Source: JACDEA01 sp963742585
GTDB lineage: Bacteria; Actinomycetota; Acidimicrobiia; Acidimicrobiales; JACDEA01
Assembly: GCA_963742585.1 (NCBI GenBank)
Contig: CAVUMI010000008.1
Location: forward strand, 1 to 64,000
Length of the DNA: 64,000 bases
Direction: 5' to 3'
Shown here: one piece after another, positions 17,252 to 25,843 of the stretch
Position numbering within the stretch: position 1 is the stretch's first letter
Layout: each line of letters opens with the position of its first letter
Translations under genes and position numbers: made by a program
The notes under the pieces: generated by a model
Told to the model about the DNA's origin: nothing
What the model saw: the letters and a program-made list of their open reading frames with translations, nothing else
The model's database searches: none

Positions 17252-17986
17252 CTACGCGAGCTCTTTTGCGAACAGGGTGAGCGCCTTGCCGTACGCCGTC
17301 GTGGCTGCGGCTTCGTGGTAGGCCGGGCCGGGCACTGCGAAGCCGTGGTCGGCGCCATCGAGAACGTCGGCCTCACCGCGGCCGCCGGGCATCGATCGCA
17401 CCGCGTCGATGAACGGCACGTTGGCTTCGGGTGACTGCATCTTGTCCTCGGACCCGAAGGCCATGTAGAGCGAGCCGCGGATCGACGGCACAAGCAGGTG
17501 GGGCGAGTCGGGCTGATCGGTGGTGCACATCGACGGGTGCATTCCCACGCCGGCGGCAAACCGGTCGCTGTGACGCGCCGTCATCACGACGACTGAGCGC
17601 GCTCCGATGCAGTAGCCGATGCATCCCATCGCACCCTCTCCTGCCGCCTGATCCGCATCGACATGCGCGAATACGGCCTGCAGGTCGCTATCCACCATGT
17701 CCTCGGTCGTGCCCATGAGCACACCCCAGAAGCGCTTCATCGCCTCTTGATCGCTGCGCATCTCCGGCGTCATCCGGTACCACGGGCCCTCCCGGTGGTA
17801 GCGGTCGTGACTGATGGCGTAGTAGCCGGCGTCGGCCAGCATCTGCATCGACTCTTTGGACCCGTCGTCGAGCCCCGGCCCATGGTGGAAGTACACGATG
17901 ACCGGAAACGGTCCGTCTCCATCGGGACGCACGACGTGCACCCCCAACTCGTCATCGGGCGTCGACAATGTGTGGGTCTCGTTCAC
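17252..17986 (-). CDS. Dienelactone hydrolase family protein
   Basis: A 244-residue alpha/beta hydrolase. The Cys nucleophile sits in GYCIGARS, as in carboxymethylenebutenolidase, and the C-terminal DGADHGF supplies Asp/His. The N-terminal VIVYFHHGPGLDDG is the oxyanion region. Members hydrolyse dienelactones from (chloro)aromatic ring cleavage, though many act on other esters. The start is taken as GTG 17986; the open frame continues further upstream, but into the divergent phosphotransferase gene. Confidence 0.87.
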   Translation of the reverse strand: MNETHTLSTPDDELGVHVVRPDGDGPFPVIVYFHHGPGLDDGSKESMQMLADAGYYAISHDRYHREGPWYRMTPEMRSDQEAMKRFWGVLMGTTEDMVDSDLQAVFAHVDADQAAGEGAMGCIGYCIGARSVVVMTARHSDRFAAGVGMHPSMCTTDQPDSPHLLVPSIRGSLYMAFGSEDKMQSPEANVPFIDAVRSMPGGRGEADVLDGADHGFAVPGPAYHEAAATTAYGKALTLFAKELA

Positions 17987-18010
17987 GGCGCAGACCGTAC
18001 TGTGCTGCCG

Positions 18011-18818
18011 GTGTCCGAGATTCCCCTCGCCGGCGGCTCGCACTCGGCAGTCGTTCGAGTGGGTCAGACGGTTCGACGCATGCCTCGTCGATGGTCTTCG
18101 GCAGTTCAGGATCTTTTGCAGCACCTCGACCGTGAAGGATTTGGTGGCGCGCCGCGGGCGCTGGGGTTTGACGACCAAGGCCGGGAGGTTCTGACCTACA
18201 TCGAGGGTGAGGTCGGCGGAGGCGACGGCTTCATTCCGGACCAAGGCGGCCGTTTCGATAAGCGTCGTCCCGACCACGTGTGGAATGACGATGCGCTCGT
18301 GCGGCTCGGCGCGCTACTCCGTGGGTATCACGATGCCGCGGCGACGTTCCCGTGGGCGGGCCGGGACTGGTGTTACGAACCTCGGGAACCCGTCGAGACC
18401 ATGTGTCACAACGAAGCGTTCCCGCAAAACACCGTCTTTCGCTCAGGCCTGCCGGTGGCGTTCATCGATTGGGACACCGCGACGCCCGGACCCCGCGCGT
18501 GGGACCTTGGATCTGTGGCGTGGTCTTGGGTCCCCTTCTGGCGTGACGAGAAGTGTCGAGCGCACGGACTCCCGACGGGCGTCGCCGACAAGGCCCGACG
18601 GTTTCGCCTGCTGCTCGAGGGGTACGGCGTCGAGCCCGACATCGGCATCGTGCGCGACGGGATTGAGCGGATGCAGGGTTTTCTGGCGCAGATGCAGGAG
18701 TTCGCCGCCCGGGGTTACGAGCACGAACTGGCCAACGAACGCCGCGGCACCTTCGACGAGCTGGCCCTCGAGATCGCCTGGATGGAGGAGCACGCAGACG
18801 CGCTCTTTGAAGTCCTGA
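18011..18818 (+). CDS. APH/choline-kinase-like phosphotransferase, 3' end uncertain
   Basis: A kinase-fold protein (PF01636 type). The N-terminal IPLAGGSHSAVVRVG is the P-loop region. The Brenner motif appears as CHNEAFPQNTVF, with Glu where the catalytic Asp is normally found. The metal-binding FIDWDTATPGPRAWDLG follows. GTG codons at 18002 and 18011 are candidate starts. The frame does not close at the expected end and runs on antisense through the neighbouring P450 to 19264. A +1 shift would end it at 18818, which fits the domain boundary, so the 3' end probably carries an indel. It is divergent from the dienelactone hydrolase. Confidence 0.7.
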
Positions 18819-18826
18819 GTTCGCCC

Positions 18827-20095
18827 TCAGGCCGCGAACTCCAGGTGCAACCGCTGCAGTCCGCGCAGGATGAAGGTCGGGACGTAGCGGTACTTCCGCT
18901 CCCCCGCCGGACCGTGTTCGGCCTCGTTGATTCGGATGTCGGACATCCGAGCGAGCATGCGCTCGATGGAGATCCGGCCCTCGGCGCGGGCGAGCGGAGC
19001 GCCGGGGCAGAAGTGGATGCCGTGGCCGAACGTGAGGTGCTCGCGTGCGTTTTCCCGCTCGGGGATCAGGTCGTGGGGTCGCTCGAAGTGACGGGGGTCG
19101 TGGTTCGCGGCCGCGTTGAGCACCATGACGGTGGTGCCGGCGGGGATGTCGACGCCACCAACCGTGACTGGGCACTTGGCCAGGCGGAAGTCGCCCTTGA
19201 CCGGGCTCTCGATGCGCAGGATCTCCTCGACGAAGTTCGGAATGAGCGCCGGCTCGGCGCGTAGGCGCTTCTGGAGGTCGGGGTCCTCGGCCATCACTTG
19301 GGCCGCCGTCCCCATCATTCGCACCGACGTCTCCTGGCCGGCGGCAAAGAGGTTGGCCGCCAGGCGCACGACGTCGATGACCTCGGGCGTCGACCCATCC
19401 TTGTACGTAGCCTGCGCCATCTTGGTGAGCACGTCGTCGCGGGGCGCGCGGCGGCGGTCCTCGACGTAGGCGGCGAACCGCTCGTAGAGGAACTCGAGCG
19501 GGGCGTGCGACATCGTCTTCTCGCTGTCGCCCAAGCCCTTGGTGAGGCCGAGCTTCGTGCGGAACTCGCCGAGGTCCTCGTCGGGCACGCCGAGAAGGTC
19601 GGCGATCACGAGCATGGCGAAGGGCGCAGCGAAGCCGCTGATGTACTCGCCGCTGCCGGCGCCGTCGGCGAGGAACTCGTCGAGCTGACGGTCGGCGATC
19701 GCCCCCATCGCCTCCTCGTTCTCGGCCAGCCGCCGCGGCGTGAGCAGCCGCATGAGCAGGCCGCGGTGCTGCGTGTGCTTGGGTGGGTCGAAGGTCGGGA
19801 GCTGGTCGGAGAACGGAAGCTCGTCGCGATGCTGCTCGATCAGCTCGGCGATGTCGTCCCGACCTTCGAGCGGGATCGGGAACCCGGGAAACGGTCCGGT
19901 GACCGACGTGGCCGATGAGAACCGCTCGCTGTCGCGGTAGACGGCCAGCGCCTCCTCGTAGCCCGTCACCATCACGACGTTGTGGTGCGGCTCACGCCGC
20001 ACCGGACACTCATCGCGGAGATAGTCGAAGTAGGGGTACGGGTCCTGGATCAACTCCCCGCTCTTGAAGAAATTCACCGTGTCGAAGTCGGTCAT
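18827..20095 (-). CDS. Cytochrome P450
   Basis: A 422-residue soluble bacterial P450. The I-helix oxygen-binding motif is AAGQETS at 251-257 (Glu where Asp is commoner), the K-helix ExxR lies in EEILRIESP, and the heme loop FGHGIHFCPG has the proximal Cys363. Proteins at 41884 and 60136 are close paralogs sharing DPYPYFD, FDPPKHT and RGLLMRLLTPRRL. It lies 9 bp downstream of the CoA ligase on the same strand, so hydroxylation and CoA activation genes are co-transcribed. The electron donor is not encoded beside it. Confidence 0.95.
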   Translation of the reverse strand: MTDFDTVNFFKSGELIQDPYPYFDYLRDECPVRREPHHNVVMVTGYEEALAVYRDSERFSSATSVTGPFPGFPIPLEGRDDIAELIEQHRDELPFSDQLPTFDPPKHTQHRGLLMRLLTPRRLAENEEAMGAIADRQLDEFLADGAGSGEYISGFAAPFAMLVIADLLGVPDEDLGEFRTKLGLTKGLGDSEKTMSHAPLEFLYERFAAYVEDRRRAPRDDVLTKMAQATYKDGSTPEVIDVVRLAANLFAAGQETSVRMMGTAAQVMAEDPDLQKRLRAEPALIPNFVEEILRIESPVKGDFRLAKCPVTVGGVDIPAGTTVMVLNAAANHDPRHFERPHDLIPERENAREHLTFGHGIHFCPGAPLARAEGRISIERMLARMSDIRINEAEHGPAGERKYRYVPTFILRGLQRLHLEFAA

Positions 20096-20104
20096 GGGCT
20101 TCCT

Positions 20105-21598
20105 TTACTCGGCGCCCACTGGGTCGCGCGACGACAACCACTGTTGACGCAGCGTGCGTCGGAGCGCTTTTCCCGACGGGAGCCGTGGGATCGCCTCAAC
20201 GAAGACGATCTCACGCACGTGTTTGTAGGTGGCCAGCGAGTCAGCCACGAGCTGCCGTAGCGCGGCGGCGTCCACTGGCGCCCCGACCTGCACCGCGGCG
20301 ACCGGAACCTCGCCCACCCGTTCGTCGGGCACGCCGAACACCGCGCAGTCGACGACTCCCGCGTGACCGAGCAGAACGGCTTCGATCTCGGCCGGCGCGA
20401 CCTGGAACCCGCTGACCTTGATCATCTCCTTGGCCCGGTCGGTCAGGTGCACCCAGCCGTCGGGCTCGAGCCAACCGACGTCGCCGGTGCGGTACCACCC
20501 GTTCACGAATGCGTCGGCGTTGGCGTCTTCGGGCAGATACCCGGCCATCACCGACGGGCTGCGAGCCTGGATCTCGCCGACCTCGCCGAGCGGCAGTTCG
20601 TCACCGGTGTCGAGGCTCGCGACCCGCAGCGACACGTCGCCCGGCGGCAGGCCGGCGGAGTCGAGTCGCCATGCATCGGGGCTAGCCACCGGGTTGCACG
20701 CCAGCACCGGGAGCTCGCTGGCGCCGTACGCCGGCAGCCACCGCACGCCCGTGCGCTCGGTCACGGTGCGGGCGACGCTCTCGGTGACCGGCGTCGCGCC
20801 CCACATGATGAAGCGGAGCGACGAGAGGTCGTAGTCCTCGAGGCTCGGGTGGTTCGCCATCGCCAGCGCGATCGGCGCCACCGCCATCTCGAGCGTGATG
20901 CCGTCGCTCTCGATGCGCCGGAGCACCTCGTCGAGATCGAAGCGGGCGTGCAACCGCACGGTCGCGCCTGCCGCGGCCGCGGTGACGAGGTTGAGCAGCC
21001 CGAGGATGTGGGTGGGCGGCGTCGCCACCTGGAAGCGGTCGTCGGCGGTGAGAGCGAGCGCCTGCTGCCAGTGGCGGATGGCGTGGTCCATCGATGCATG
21101 CGTGTGGCGCACCGCCTTGGGCAAGCCGGTCGTGCCGGAGCTGAACACCAAAATGCACTCGGCGGCGGCGTCCACCTCGTTCTGTTCGCAGCTGTCCGTG
21201 CCAGAGGCGGACTGATGCGAACAGAAGGCGGGGTCGTCGAGGTCGGTGACGGGAAGCCGCTCTGTGAGCAGCGCGACCGCCTCGCCGTCGGCGACCGCGT
21301 GGACCGGCGACGTGAGGCCCAGGGCGTGGTCGACCTCCAACGCCTTCCATGCCGGGCTTAGCAGCACCGCGGCGGCGCCCCGCTTGCTGATGCCCTCGAC
21401 GGCGACGAGGAACTCGACCCGGTTGGTCGACATCACTGCGACGCGGTCGCCAGCCGCCACGCCTACCGACTCGAGGTGGTGGGCGAAGGCGTTGCTCAGC
21501 CCGTCGATGTCGCTGAAGGACCAGTGCTCGTCGCCGGCGAGAATGAAGTAGCGGTCGCCGAAGCGCTCGGCGGCGCGCGCCAGGCCGTCGTGCAACAT
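20105..21598 (-). CDS. Acyl-CoA synthetase (AMP-forming)
   Basis: An intact ANL ligase of 497 residues. The AMP-binding signature is FSSGTTGLPKA, the adenine loop lies around MWGATPVTE and PAYGASELP, GWYRTGDVGWL carries the hinge Asp, and the final PRLPSGKALRR supplies the catalytic Lys. The ATG at 21598 shares its A with the TGA of the upstream LLM gene (a GTG at 21601 is also in frame), so translation is coupled. Operon order is LLM oxidoreductase, CoA ligase and P450. Substrate is unknown; 4-coumarate- and cyclohexanecarboxylate-CoA ligase-like enzymes share these motifs. Confidence 0.93.
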   Translation of the reverse strand: MLHDGLARAAERFGDRYFILAGDEHWSFSDIDGLSNAFAHHLESVGVAAGDRVAVMSTNRVEFLVAVEGISKRGAAAVLLSPAWKALEVDHALGLTSPVHAVADGEAVALLTERLPVTDLDDPAFCSHQSASGTDSCEQNEVDAAAECILVFSSGTTGLPKAVRHTHASMDHAIRHWQQALALTADDRFQVATPPTHILGLLNLVTAAAAGATVRLHARFDLDEVLRRIESDGITLEMAVAPIALAMANHPSLEDYDLSSLRFIMWGATPVTESVARTVTERTGVRWLPAYGASELPVLACNPVASPDAWRLDSAGLPPGDVSLRVASLDTGDELPLGEVGEIQARSPSVMAGYLPEDANADAFVNGWYRTGDVGWLEPDGWVHLTDRAKEMIKVSGFQVAPAEIEAVLLGHAGVVDCAVFGVPDERVGEVPVAAVQVGAPVDAAALRQLVADSLATYKHVREIVFVEAIPRLPSGKALRRTLRQQWLSSRDPVGAE

Positions 21599-22548
21599 CA
21601 CGACGCGGCGAGCGATGCGATCAGGTCGCGCGTGCGCTGCATCGAGGCGAGGCGCTTATCGCGGGTGTCGCCGATCGAGACGACGCGAATCGACAATTCG
21701 GTGGCGCCGGCGTCGAGGTACGCCTGCAGGCGTTTCTCCACCGACGACTCGGAACCGGCGGCGAGCATGTCGCCGACCTGCTGGGCGTCGCCCTGGTCGA
21801 GCAAGCGCTGGTAGTTCGGCGACGTTTCGGCCTCGGCGAGGATGCGGTTGGTGCGGGCGACCGCGGTGTCGACCTCGTCCTCCCGGCACAGACACACCGG
21901 GACACCGGCGACAACCCGGGGCGCGGGCCGGCCCGCTTCGCGCGCCGCGGCGGTGATGGCGGGCGCCACGTGCGCGCCGATGGCCCGCTCGTCGGCCATC
22001 CAGAGGATCGTGCCGTCGGTGCGCTCGCCGGCCAGCCGCAGCATGACGGGCCCCAGGGCGGCGAGGAGCACGGGGGTCGGCGTGACGTCGGTGATGTCGA
22101 GCGGGTTGTGCACGCGGAAGAGGTCGTTCTCGACGTCGACAGGGCCGGGACCGGCCAGCGCCTGGTCGAGCACGTCTATATAGGCGCGCATGGTTGCGAC
22201 CGGACGCTCGTAGGGCAGACCGAGCATTTCCTCGACGATCCAGTGGTGGGACACGCCGAGCCCGAGGGCGAGCCGTCCGTTGCACACGGCCTGGACCGAC
22301 AGCGCGTGCTGGGCGAGCGCGATCGGGTGACGGGGTTGGACCGGGACCACCGCGGTGCCGACTTCGATCCTCGACGTGGCCGCGCCGACGACGGTCGCGA
22401 TGGTGAGGGCGTCGAAGTCGTCGGGGATCTGCGGGACCCAGACGGTGGCGAGACCGGCGTCCTCCGCCCACCGGGCATCGGCACACATACGCTCGACCTT
22501 CGTCGCGTACCGACCACGCTCGGGTCCCACCATCAAGCCGATCCGCAT
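21598..22548 (-). CDS. LLM class oxidoreductase (F420- or FMN-dependent, luciferase-like)
   Basis: A 316-residue TIM-barrel oxidoreductase. It begins RIGLMVGPERGRYATKVERM, then RWAEDAGLATVWVPQ, TSRIEVGTAVVPVQPRHPIA and GRLALGLGVSHHWIVEEMLG, the usual succession in actinobacterial F420-dependent LLM proteins. A further in-frame ATG upstream would read through the palindrome, so the start is placed at 22548, directly abutting the operator. The first gene of a three-gene operon, it is divergent from a P450 only 25 bp away. Confidence 0.9.
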   Translation of the reverse strand: MRIGLMVGPERGRYATKVERMCADARWAEDAGLATVWVPQIPDDFDALTIATVVGAATSRIEVGTAVVPVQPRHPIALAQHALSVQAVCNGRLALGLGVSHHWIVEEMLGLPYERPVATMRAYIDVLDQALAGPGPVDVENDLFRVHNPLDITDVTPTPVLLAALGPVMLRLAGERTDGTILWMADERAIGAHVAPAITAAAREAGRPAPRVVAGVPVCLCREDEVDTAVARTNRILAEAETSPNYQRLLDQGDAQQVGDMLAAGSESSVEKRLQAYLDAGATELSIRVVSIGDTRDKRLASMQRTRDLIASLAAS

Positions 22549-22563
22549 GAGAATGTGATTCTC
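22549..22563. promoter_or_regulatory. Palindromic operator between divergent LLM and P450 genes
   Basis: GAGAATGTGATTCTC has perfect 6-bp arms and a 3-bp spacer. It fills most of the 25 bp between the two divergent starts (22548 and 22574), so both mRNAs must be leaderless or nearly so, and one bound protein would block both promoters. It is the best copy of the GAGAAY-N3-ATTNYC family. Confidence 0.7.
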
Positions 22564-22573
22564 GCATAATGTA

Positions 22574-23773
22574 ATGAGCATCTCCACCGACCTCTACTAC
22601 GACCCCTACGACTTCGAGATCGACGCCGATCCGTACCCGATCTGGAAGCGGCTCCGGGACGAGGCGCCGCTGTACTTCAACGAGAAGTACGACTTCTTCG
22701 CGCTGAGCCGGTTCGACGACGTCGTGAAAGCCTCAGTCGACTGGCACACGTACTCGTCGGCCCAAGGCACCGTCCTCGAGTTGATCAAGAGCGACTACAA
22801 GATCCCGCCCGGCTCGATCATCTTCGACGATCCGCCGCGCCACGACCTCTACCGCGGGCTGTTGTCGCGGGTGTTCACGCCGAGGAAGGTCGCCGCGCTC
22901 GAGCCCAAGGTGCGCGAGTTCTGTGCCCGCAGCCTCGATCCGCTGGTGGGCGCGGGCGGCTTCGACTTCGTCAGCGACCTCGGCGCCCAGATGCCGATGC
23001 GGACGATCGGCATGCTGCTCGGCATCCCCGAGGGCGACCAGGAATCCCTGCGCGACTCGATCGACGAAGGTCTGCGGCTCAAGGAAGGCACCATGCCCGA
23101 CCTGTCGTCGCGACTCGAGGGCAACGAGGCCGCCCCTGCGCTGGCCGAGTACATCGACTGGCGCTACGAGCATCCCTCGGACGACCTCATGACCGAGATG
23201 ATCCAGGCCGAGTTCGAGGACCACACCGGCGAGCGTCGCCGGTTGACCCGCGACGAGGTCGTGGGCTATGTGAACCTCGTCGCCGCCGCCGGCAACGAGA
23301 CCACCACCCGTCTCATCGGCTGGACCGGCAAGGTGCTGGCCGAGAACCCGTCCCAACGCGACGAGTTGACGGCGGACCGCAGCTTGATCCCCGGCGCCAT
23401 CGAGGAGTTGCTGCGCTACGAGGCGCCGTCGCCGGTGCAGGCCCGCTACGTCACCGCCGACGTCGAGCACCACCGCACCGCGGTGCCGGAGGGCAGCGCC
23501 ATCCTCCTGCTCACCGCTGCGGCCAACCGGGACGATCGCAAGTTCCCCGACGGGGATCGCTTCGACATCCACCGCAAGATCGACCACCACGTGTCGTTCG
23601 GCTACGGCATCCACTTCTGCTTGGGCGCCGCGCTGGCCCGGCTCGAGGGGCGCATCGCGTTGGACGAGGTCCTCAACCGGTTCCCGACGTGGGACGTCGA
23701 CTGGGACAACGCCGTGCAGGCGCGCACGTCGACCGTGCGGGGCTGGGAGAAGCTGCCGGTGACCACGCCGTGA
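22574..23773 (+). CDS. Cytochrome P450
   Basis: A 399-residue soluble P450. The I-helix motif is AAGNETTTR (238-246), ExxR lies in EELLRYEAPS, and the heme loop FGYGIHFCLG has Cys349. It is more distant from the three AGQET-type P450s in this window; the N-terminus YYDPYDFEIDADPYPIWKRL is typical of CYP families acting on terpenoids, fatty acids or steroids. The start ATG is 10 bp from the operator. A short hairpin repeat element follows the stop, then an SDR. Confidence 0.95.
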   Translation: MSISTDLYYDPYDFEIDADPYPIWKRLRDEAPLYFNEKYDFFALSRFDDVVKASVDWHTYSSAQGTVLELIKSDYKIPPGSIIFDDPPRHDLYRGLLSRVFTPRKVAALEPKVREFCARSLDPLVGAGGFDFVSDLGAQMPMRTIGMLLGIPEGDQESLRDSIDEGLRLKEGTMPDLSSRLEGNEAAPALAEYIDWRYEHPSDDLMTEMIQAEFEDHTGERRRLTRDEVVGYVNLVAAAGNETTTRLIGWTGKVLAENPSQRDELTADRSLIPGAIEELLRYEAPSPVQARYVTADVEHHRTAVPEGSAILLLTAAANRDDRKFPDGDRFDIHRKIDHHVSFGYGIHFCLGAALARLEGRIALDEVLNRFPTWDVDWDNAVQARTSTVRGWEKLPVTTP

Positions 23774-23778
23774 TGGCC

Positions 23779-23831
23779 GAGCGAGCGCCAGCGAGACGGG
23801 CATGCCGGGGGCTCGGGGGCGGAGCCCCCGG
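23779..23831 (+). repeat. Intergenic hairpin repeat element, copy A
   Basis: Begins GAGCGAGCGCCAG and ends in a hairpin with perfect 10-bp arms CCGGGGGCTC / GAGCCCCCGG (23805-23814 and 23822-23831). A second copy in reverse orientation is at 39862-39915. It sits between a P450 stop and an SDR start and could also act as a terminator or mRNA stabiliser. Confidence 0.65.
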
Positions 23832-24578
23832 ATGAAAGTCATCGTCGTCGGCGCGTCGAGCGGGCTCGGTCGCTGCATCGGCGTCGGGTTGGCCCAGGGG
23901 GGCGCACAGGTCGCGCTGCTCGCCCGCCGCCACGACAAGCTGGTCGACGCGGCTAAGGACGCCGGCCCGGGAACGCTGGCCATCGCGTGCGACGTCACCG
24001 ACGAGGCGTCGTGCCGCGCCGCGATCGACGATGCGGCGAGCGGGCTCGGTGGCATCGACGGGCTCGTGTACGCGAGCGCGGTCGGCACGCTGGCCAAGTT
24101 GGTCGACACCCGCGCCGATGTCTGGGCGCGGACGCTGGCCACCAATGTCACCGGCGCGGCGCTGACGACGGCGGCGGCCATTCCTTATCTCACCGAATCA
24201 AAGGGCGTCGCCGCCTACCTGTCGTCGGTGAGCGCGTCGATGACCGCACCGTGGCCGGGGCTGGGCGCGTACATCGCCAGCAAGGCCGCGCTCGAGAAGC
24301 TGGTCGAGGCGTGGCGGGTGGAGCACCCCAGCGTCGGGTTCACGCGCGTCACCGTGGGCGACTGCGGCGGCGGTGAAGGTGACGCCGTCGTGCAGTTCAC
24401 CACCGGGTGGAACGAGGAACTGTTCTCCGAACTCGCTCAGGTCTGGTTCAACCGCGGATTGCTCACCGGTGCGCTGGTCGACGTCAACGACCTCATCCGG
24501 GTCATCGACACCGTCCTCAACCTCGGCGCCTCCGCCGCGGTGCCGTCAGTCGCCGTAATCCCCCGCCCTCCGACCTAG
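23832..24578 (+). CDS. SDR family oxidoreductase
   Basis: A 248-residue short-chain dehydrogenase with VVGASSGLGRCIG as the nucleotide-binding loop, CDVTDEASCR, TNVTGAALTTAAA and the catalytic YIASK (SSVSAS supplies Ser). The C-terminus is shortened and lacks the usual GG-x-D/N cofactor-loop ending. The ATG 23832 directly follows the hairpin element, so no classical ribosome-binding site is free. It lies 58 bp downstream of the P450 and may oxidise its alcohol product. Confidence 0.87.
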   Translation: MKVIVVGASSGLGRCIGVGLAQGGAQVALLARRHDKLVDAAKDAGPGTLAIACDVTDEASCRAAIDDAASGLGGIDGLVYASAVGTLAKLVDTRADVWARTLATNVTGAALTTAAAIPYLTESKGVAAYLSSVSASMTAPWPGLGAYIASKAALEKLVEAWRVEHPSVGFTRVTVGDCGGGEGDAVVQFTTGWNEELFSELAQVWFNRGLLTGALVDVNDLIRVIDTVLNLGASAAVPSVAVIPRPPT

Positions 24579-24600
24579 AACCCAAAACCATGTGTCGTCT

Positions 24601-25785
24601 TTACGCGGCGACGGAGACGTTCATGAGGCGAGCGAGGTTGCCGCCCATGACCTTGCGGACGTCGTCCTCGGGGGCGCCCTCGAGCGCGTCGAGGTAGCTC
24701 ACCGGACTGGCCAGGCCCTCGGGATGCGGGAAGTCGGAACCAAACAGCACGCGCTCGATGCCGACCAGCTGACCGAGGGCGATGAGGTCTTCCTCCCAGA
24801 ACGGGCTGATGTGGATCTGGCGCTTGAACACCTCGACCGGATTCTCGGGGAAATCCTGCGGCATCTTCTTGTACACGTCGGCCATGTTCTTGAGCAGCGG
24901 CTCGACCCAGCTGCTGCCGTTCTCGATCACCGCGACCTTCAGCGTCGGGAACCGCGACAGCGCGCCGTGGCAGATCAGTGCAGACACCGCGTCCTCGATC
25001 GGCCGCCACGCCGAGAGCATGCGGAACGCCTGCGGCTGAAACGGCAGCATCTCGCTGTCGCTGCCCAGCCAGTCGTTGGTGTAGCGCTCATAGCCGCTGT
25101 CCGATGAGTGCATCCCGACGAGGATGTCGTGCTCGACGACCTTCTCCCAGAACGGGTCGAACTCGGGAAGGCCGAACGAGCGCGAGCCGCGATAGCCGGG
25201 TACCGGCGCGGGCCGGATCAACACCGCGCGAGCGCCGCGCTCGACGACCCACTCCAGCTCCTCGATCGCCTTGTCGACGATGGGCAGGGTGATCACCGGC
25301 GTCGCGAAGATGCGGTCGGCGTAGTTGAACTGCCACTGCTCGTACATCCACTCGTTCAGCGCGTGGATGACGGCGTGGAGCATCTCGGGGTCGTCGCGCA
25401 TGCGCTCCTCAACCAGGCTGGCCAGCGTCGGGAACATCAGCGTGCGGTCGAGGCCCTGCTCGTCCATCAGCTCCATGCGGGCGGCGGGCTCGCGGAACGC
25501 GGCGATCGCCCGCATCGGCTCGCCGAAGATCTCCCGCCGGCTCTTACCCTCGGGGTTTCCCTTCCGGTAGAAGTCCTCCATAGCGCCCGGCCGGGCTACG
25601 ACGTCGAAGGTCGGGTTCGGGATGTAGTCGCTGATACGGCCGCGGATGACGATCTTCGTGCGGCCCCGCACATCCACGTAATCGACTGCGTTCTTGTACC
25701 GGTCGGGGAGGAACTTGGTGAGAGCGTCCTTCGTCTCGTACATGTGGTTGTCGGCATCGAAGACCGGAATGTCACGCATGGCCAT
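24601..25785 (-). CDS. Amidohydrolase-2 family protein (ACMSD-like)
   Basis: A 394-residue TIM-barrel metal-dependent enzyme, second of four in the window. The N-terminal metal motif is Asp12-x-His14 in FDADNHMYE; ILVGMHSSDSGYERY and LFGSDFPHPEG are the later metal and catalytic motifs. ATG codons at 25785 and 25779 are both possible starts. It is divergent from the ALDH/acyl-CoA dehydrogenase operon with a candidate operator between. Family members decarboxylate or hydrolyse ring-cleavage products; the reaction here is not visible. Confidence 0.88.
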   Translation of the reverse strand: MAMRDIPVFDADNHMYETKDALTKFLPDRYKNAVDYVDVRGRTKIVIRGRISDYIPNPTFDVVARPGAMEDFYRKGNPEGKSRREIFGEPMRAIAAFREPAARMELMDEQGLDRTLMFPTLASLVEERMRDDPEMLHAVIHALNEWMYEQWQFNYADRIFATPVITLPIVDKAIEELEWVVERGARAVLIRPAPVPGYRGSRSFGLPEFDPFWEKVVEHDILVGMHSSDSGYERYTNDWLGSDSEMLPFQPQAFRMLSAWRPIEDAVSALICHGALSRFPTLKVAVIENGSSWVEPLLKNMADVYKKMPQDFPENPVEVFKRQIHISPFWEEDLIALGQLVGIERVLFGSDFPHPEGLASPVSYLDALEGAPEDDVRKVMGGNLARLMNVSVAA

Positions 25786-25828
25786 GCTGAAAGTTTAGTC
25801 AGATTCGGATACGGTGTTCTCCGTGGTT

Positions 25829-25843
25829 GAGAATCGCATGCTC
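25829..25843 (+). promoter_or_regulatory. Candidate operator overlapping the ALDH start
   Basis: GAGAATCGCATGCTC has 6-bp arms with one mismatch and belongs to the GAGAAY-N3-AT family. The ALDH ATG (25838) lies within it, which would fit a leaderless transcript. GTG codons at 25814 and 25823 would instead make it coding. Confidence 0.4.

Noticed and set aside
18827..19264. Extension of the phosphotransferase frame to 19264
   Set aside because: The sequence after about 18818 is the antisense of a well-conserved P450 (heme and I-helix regions) and has no kinase character.
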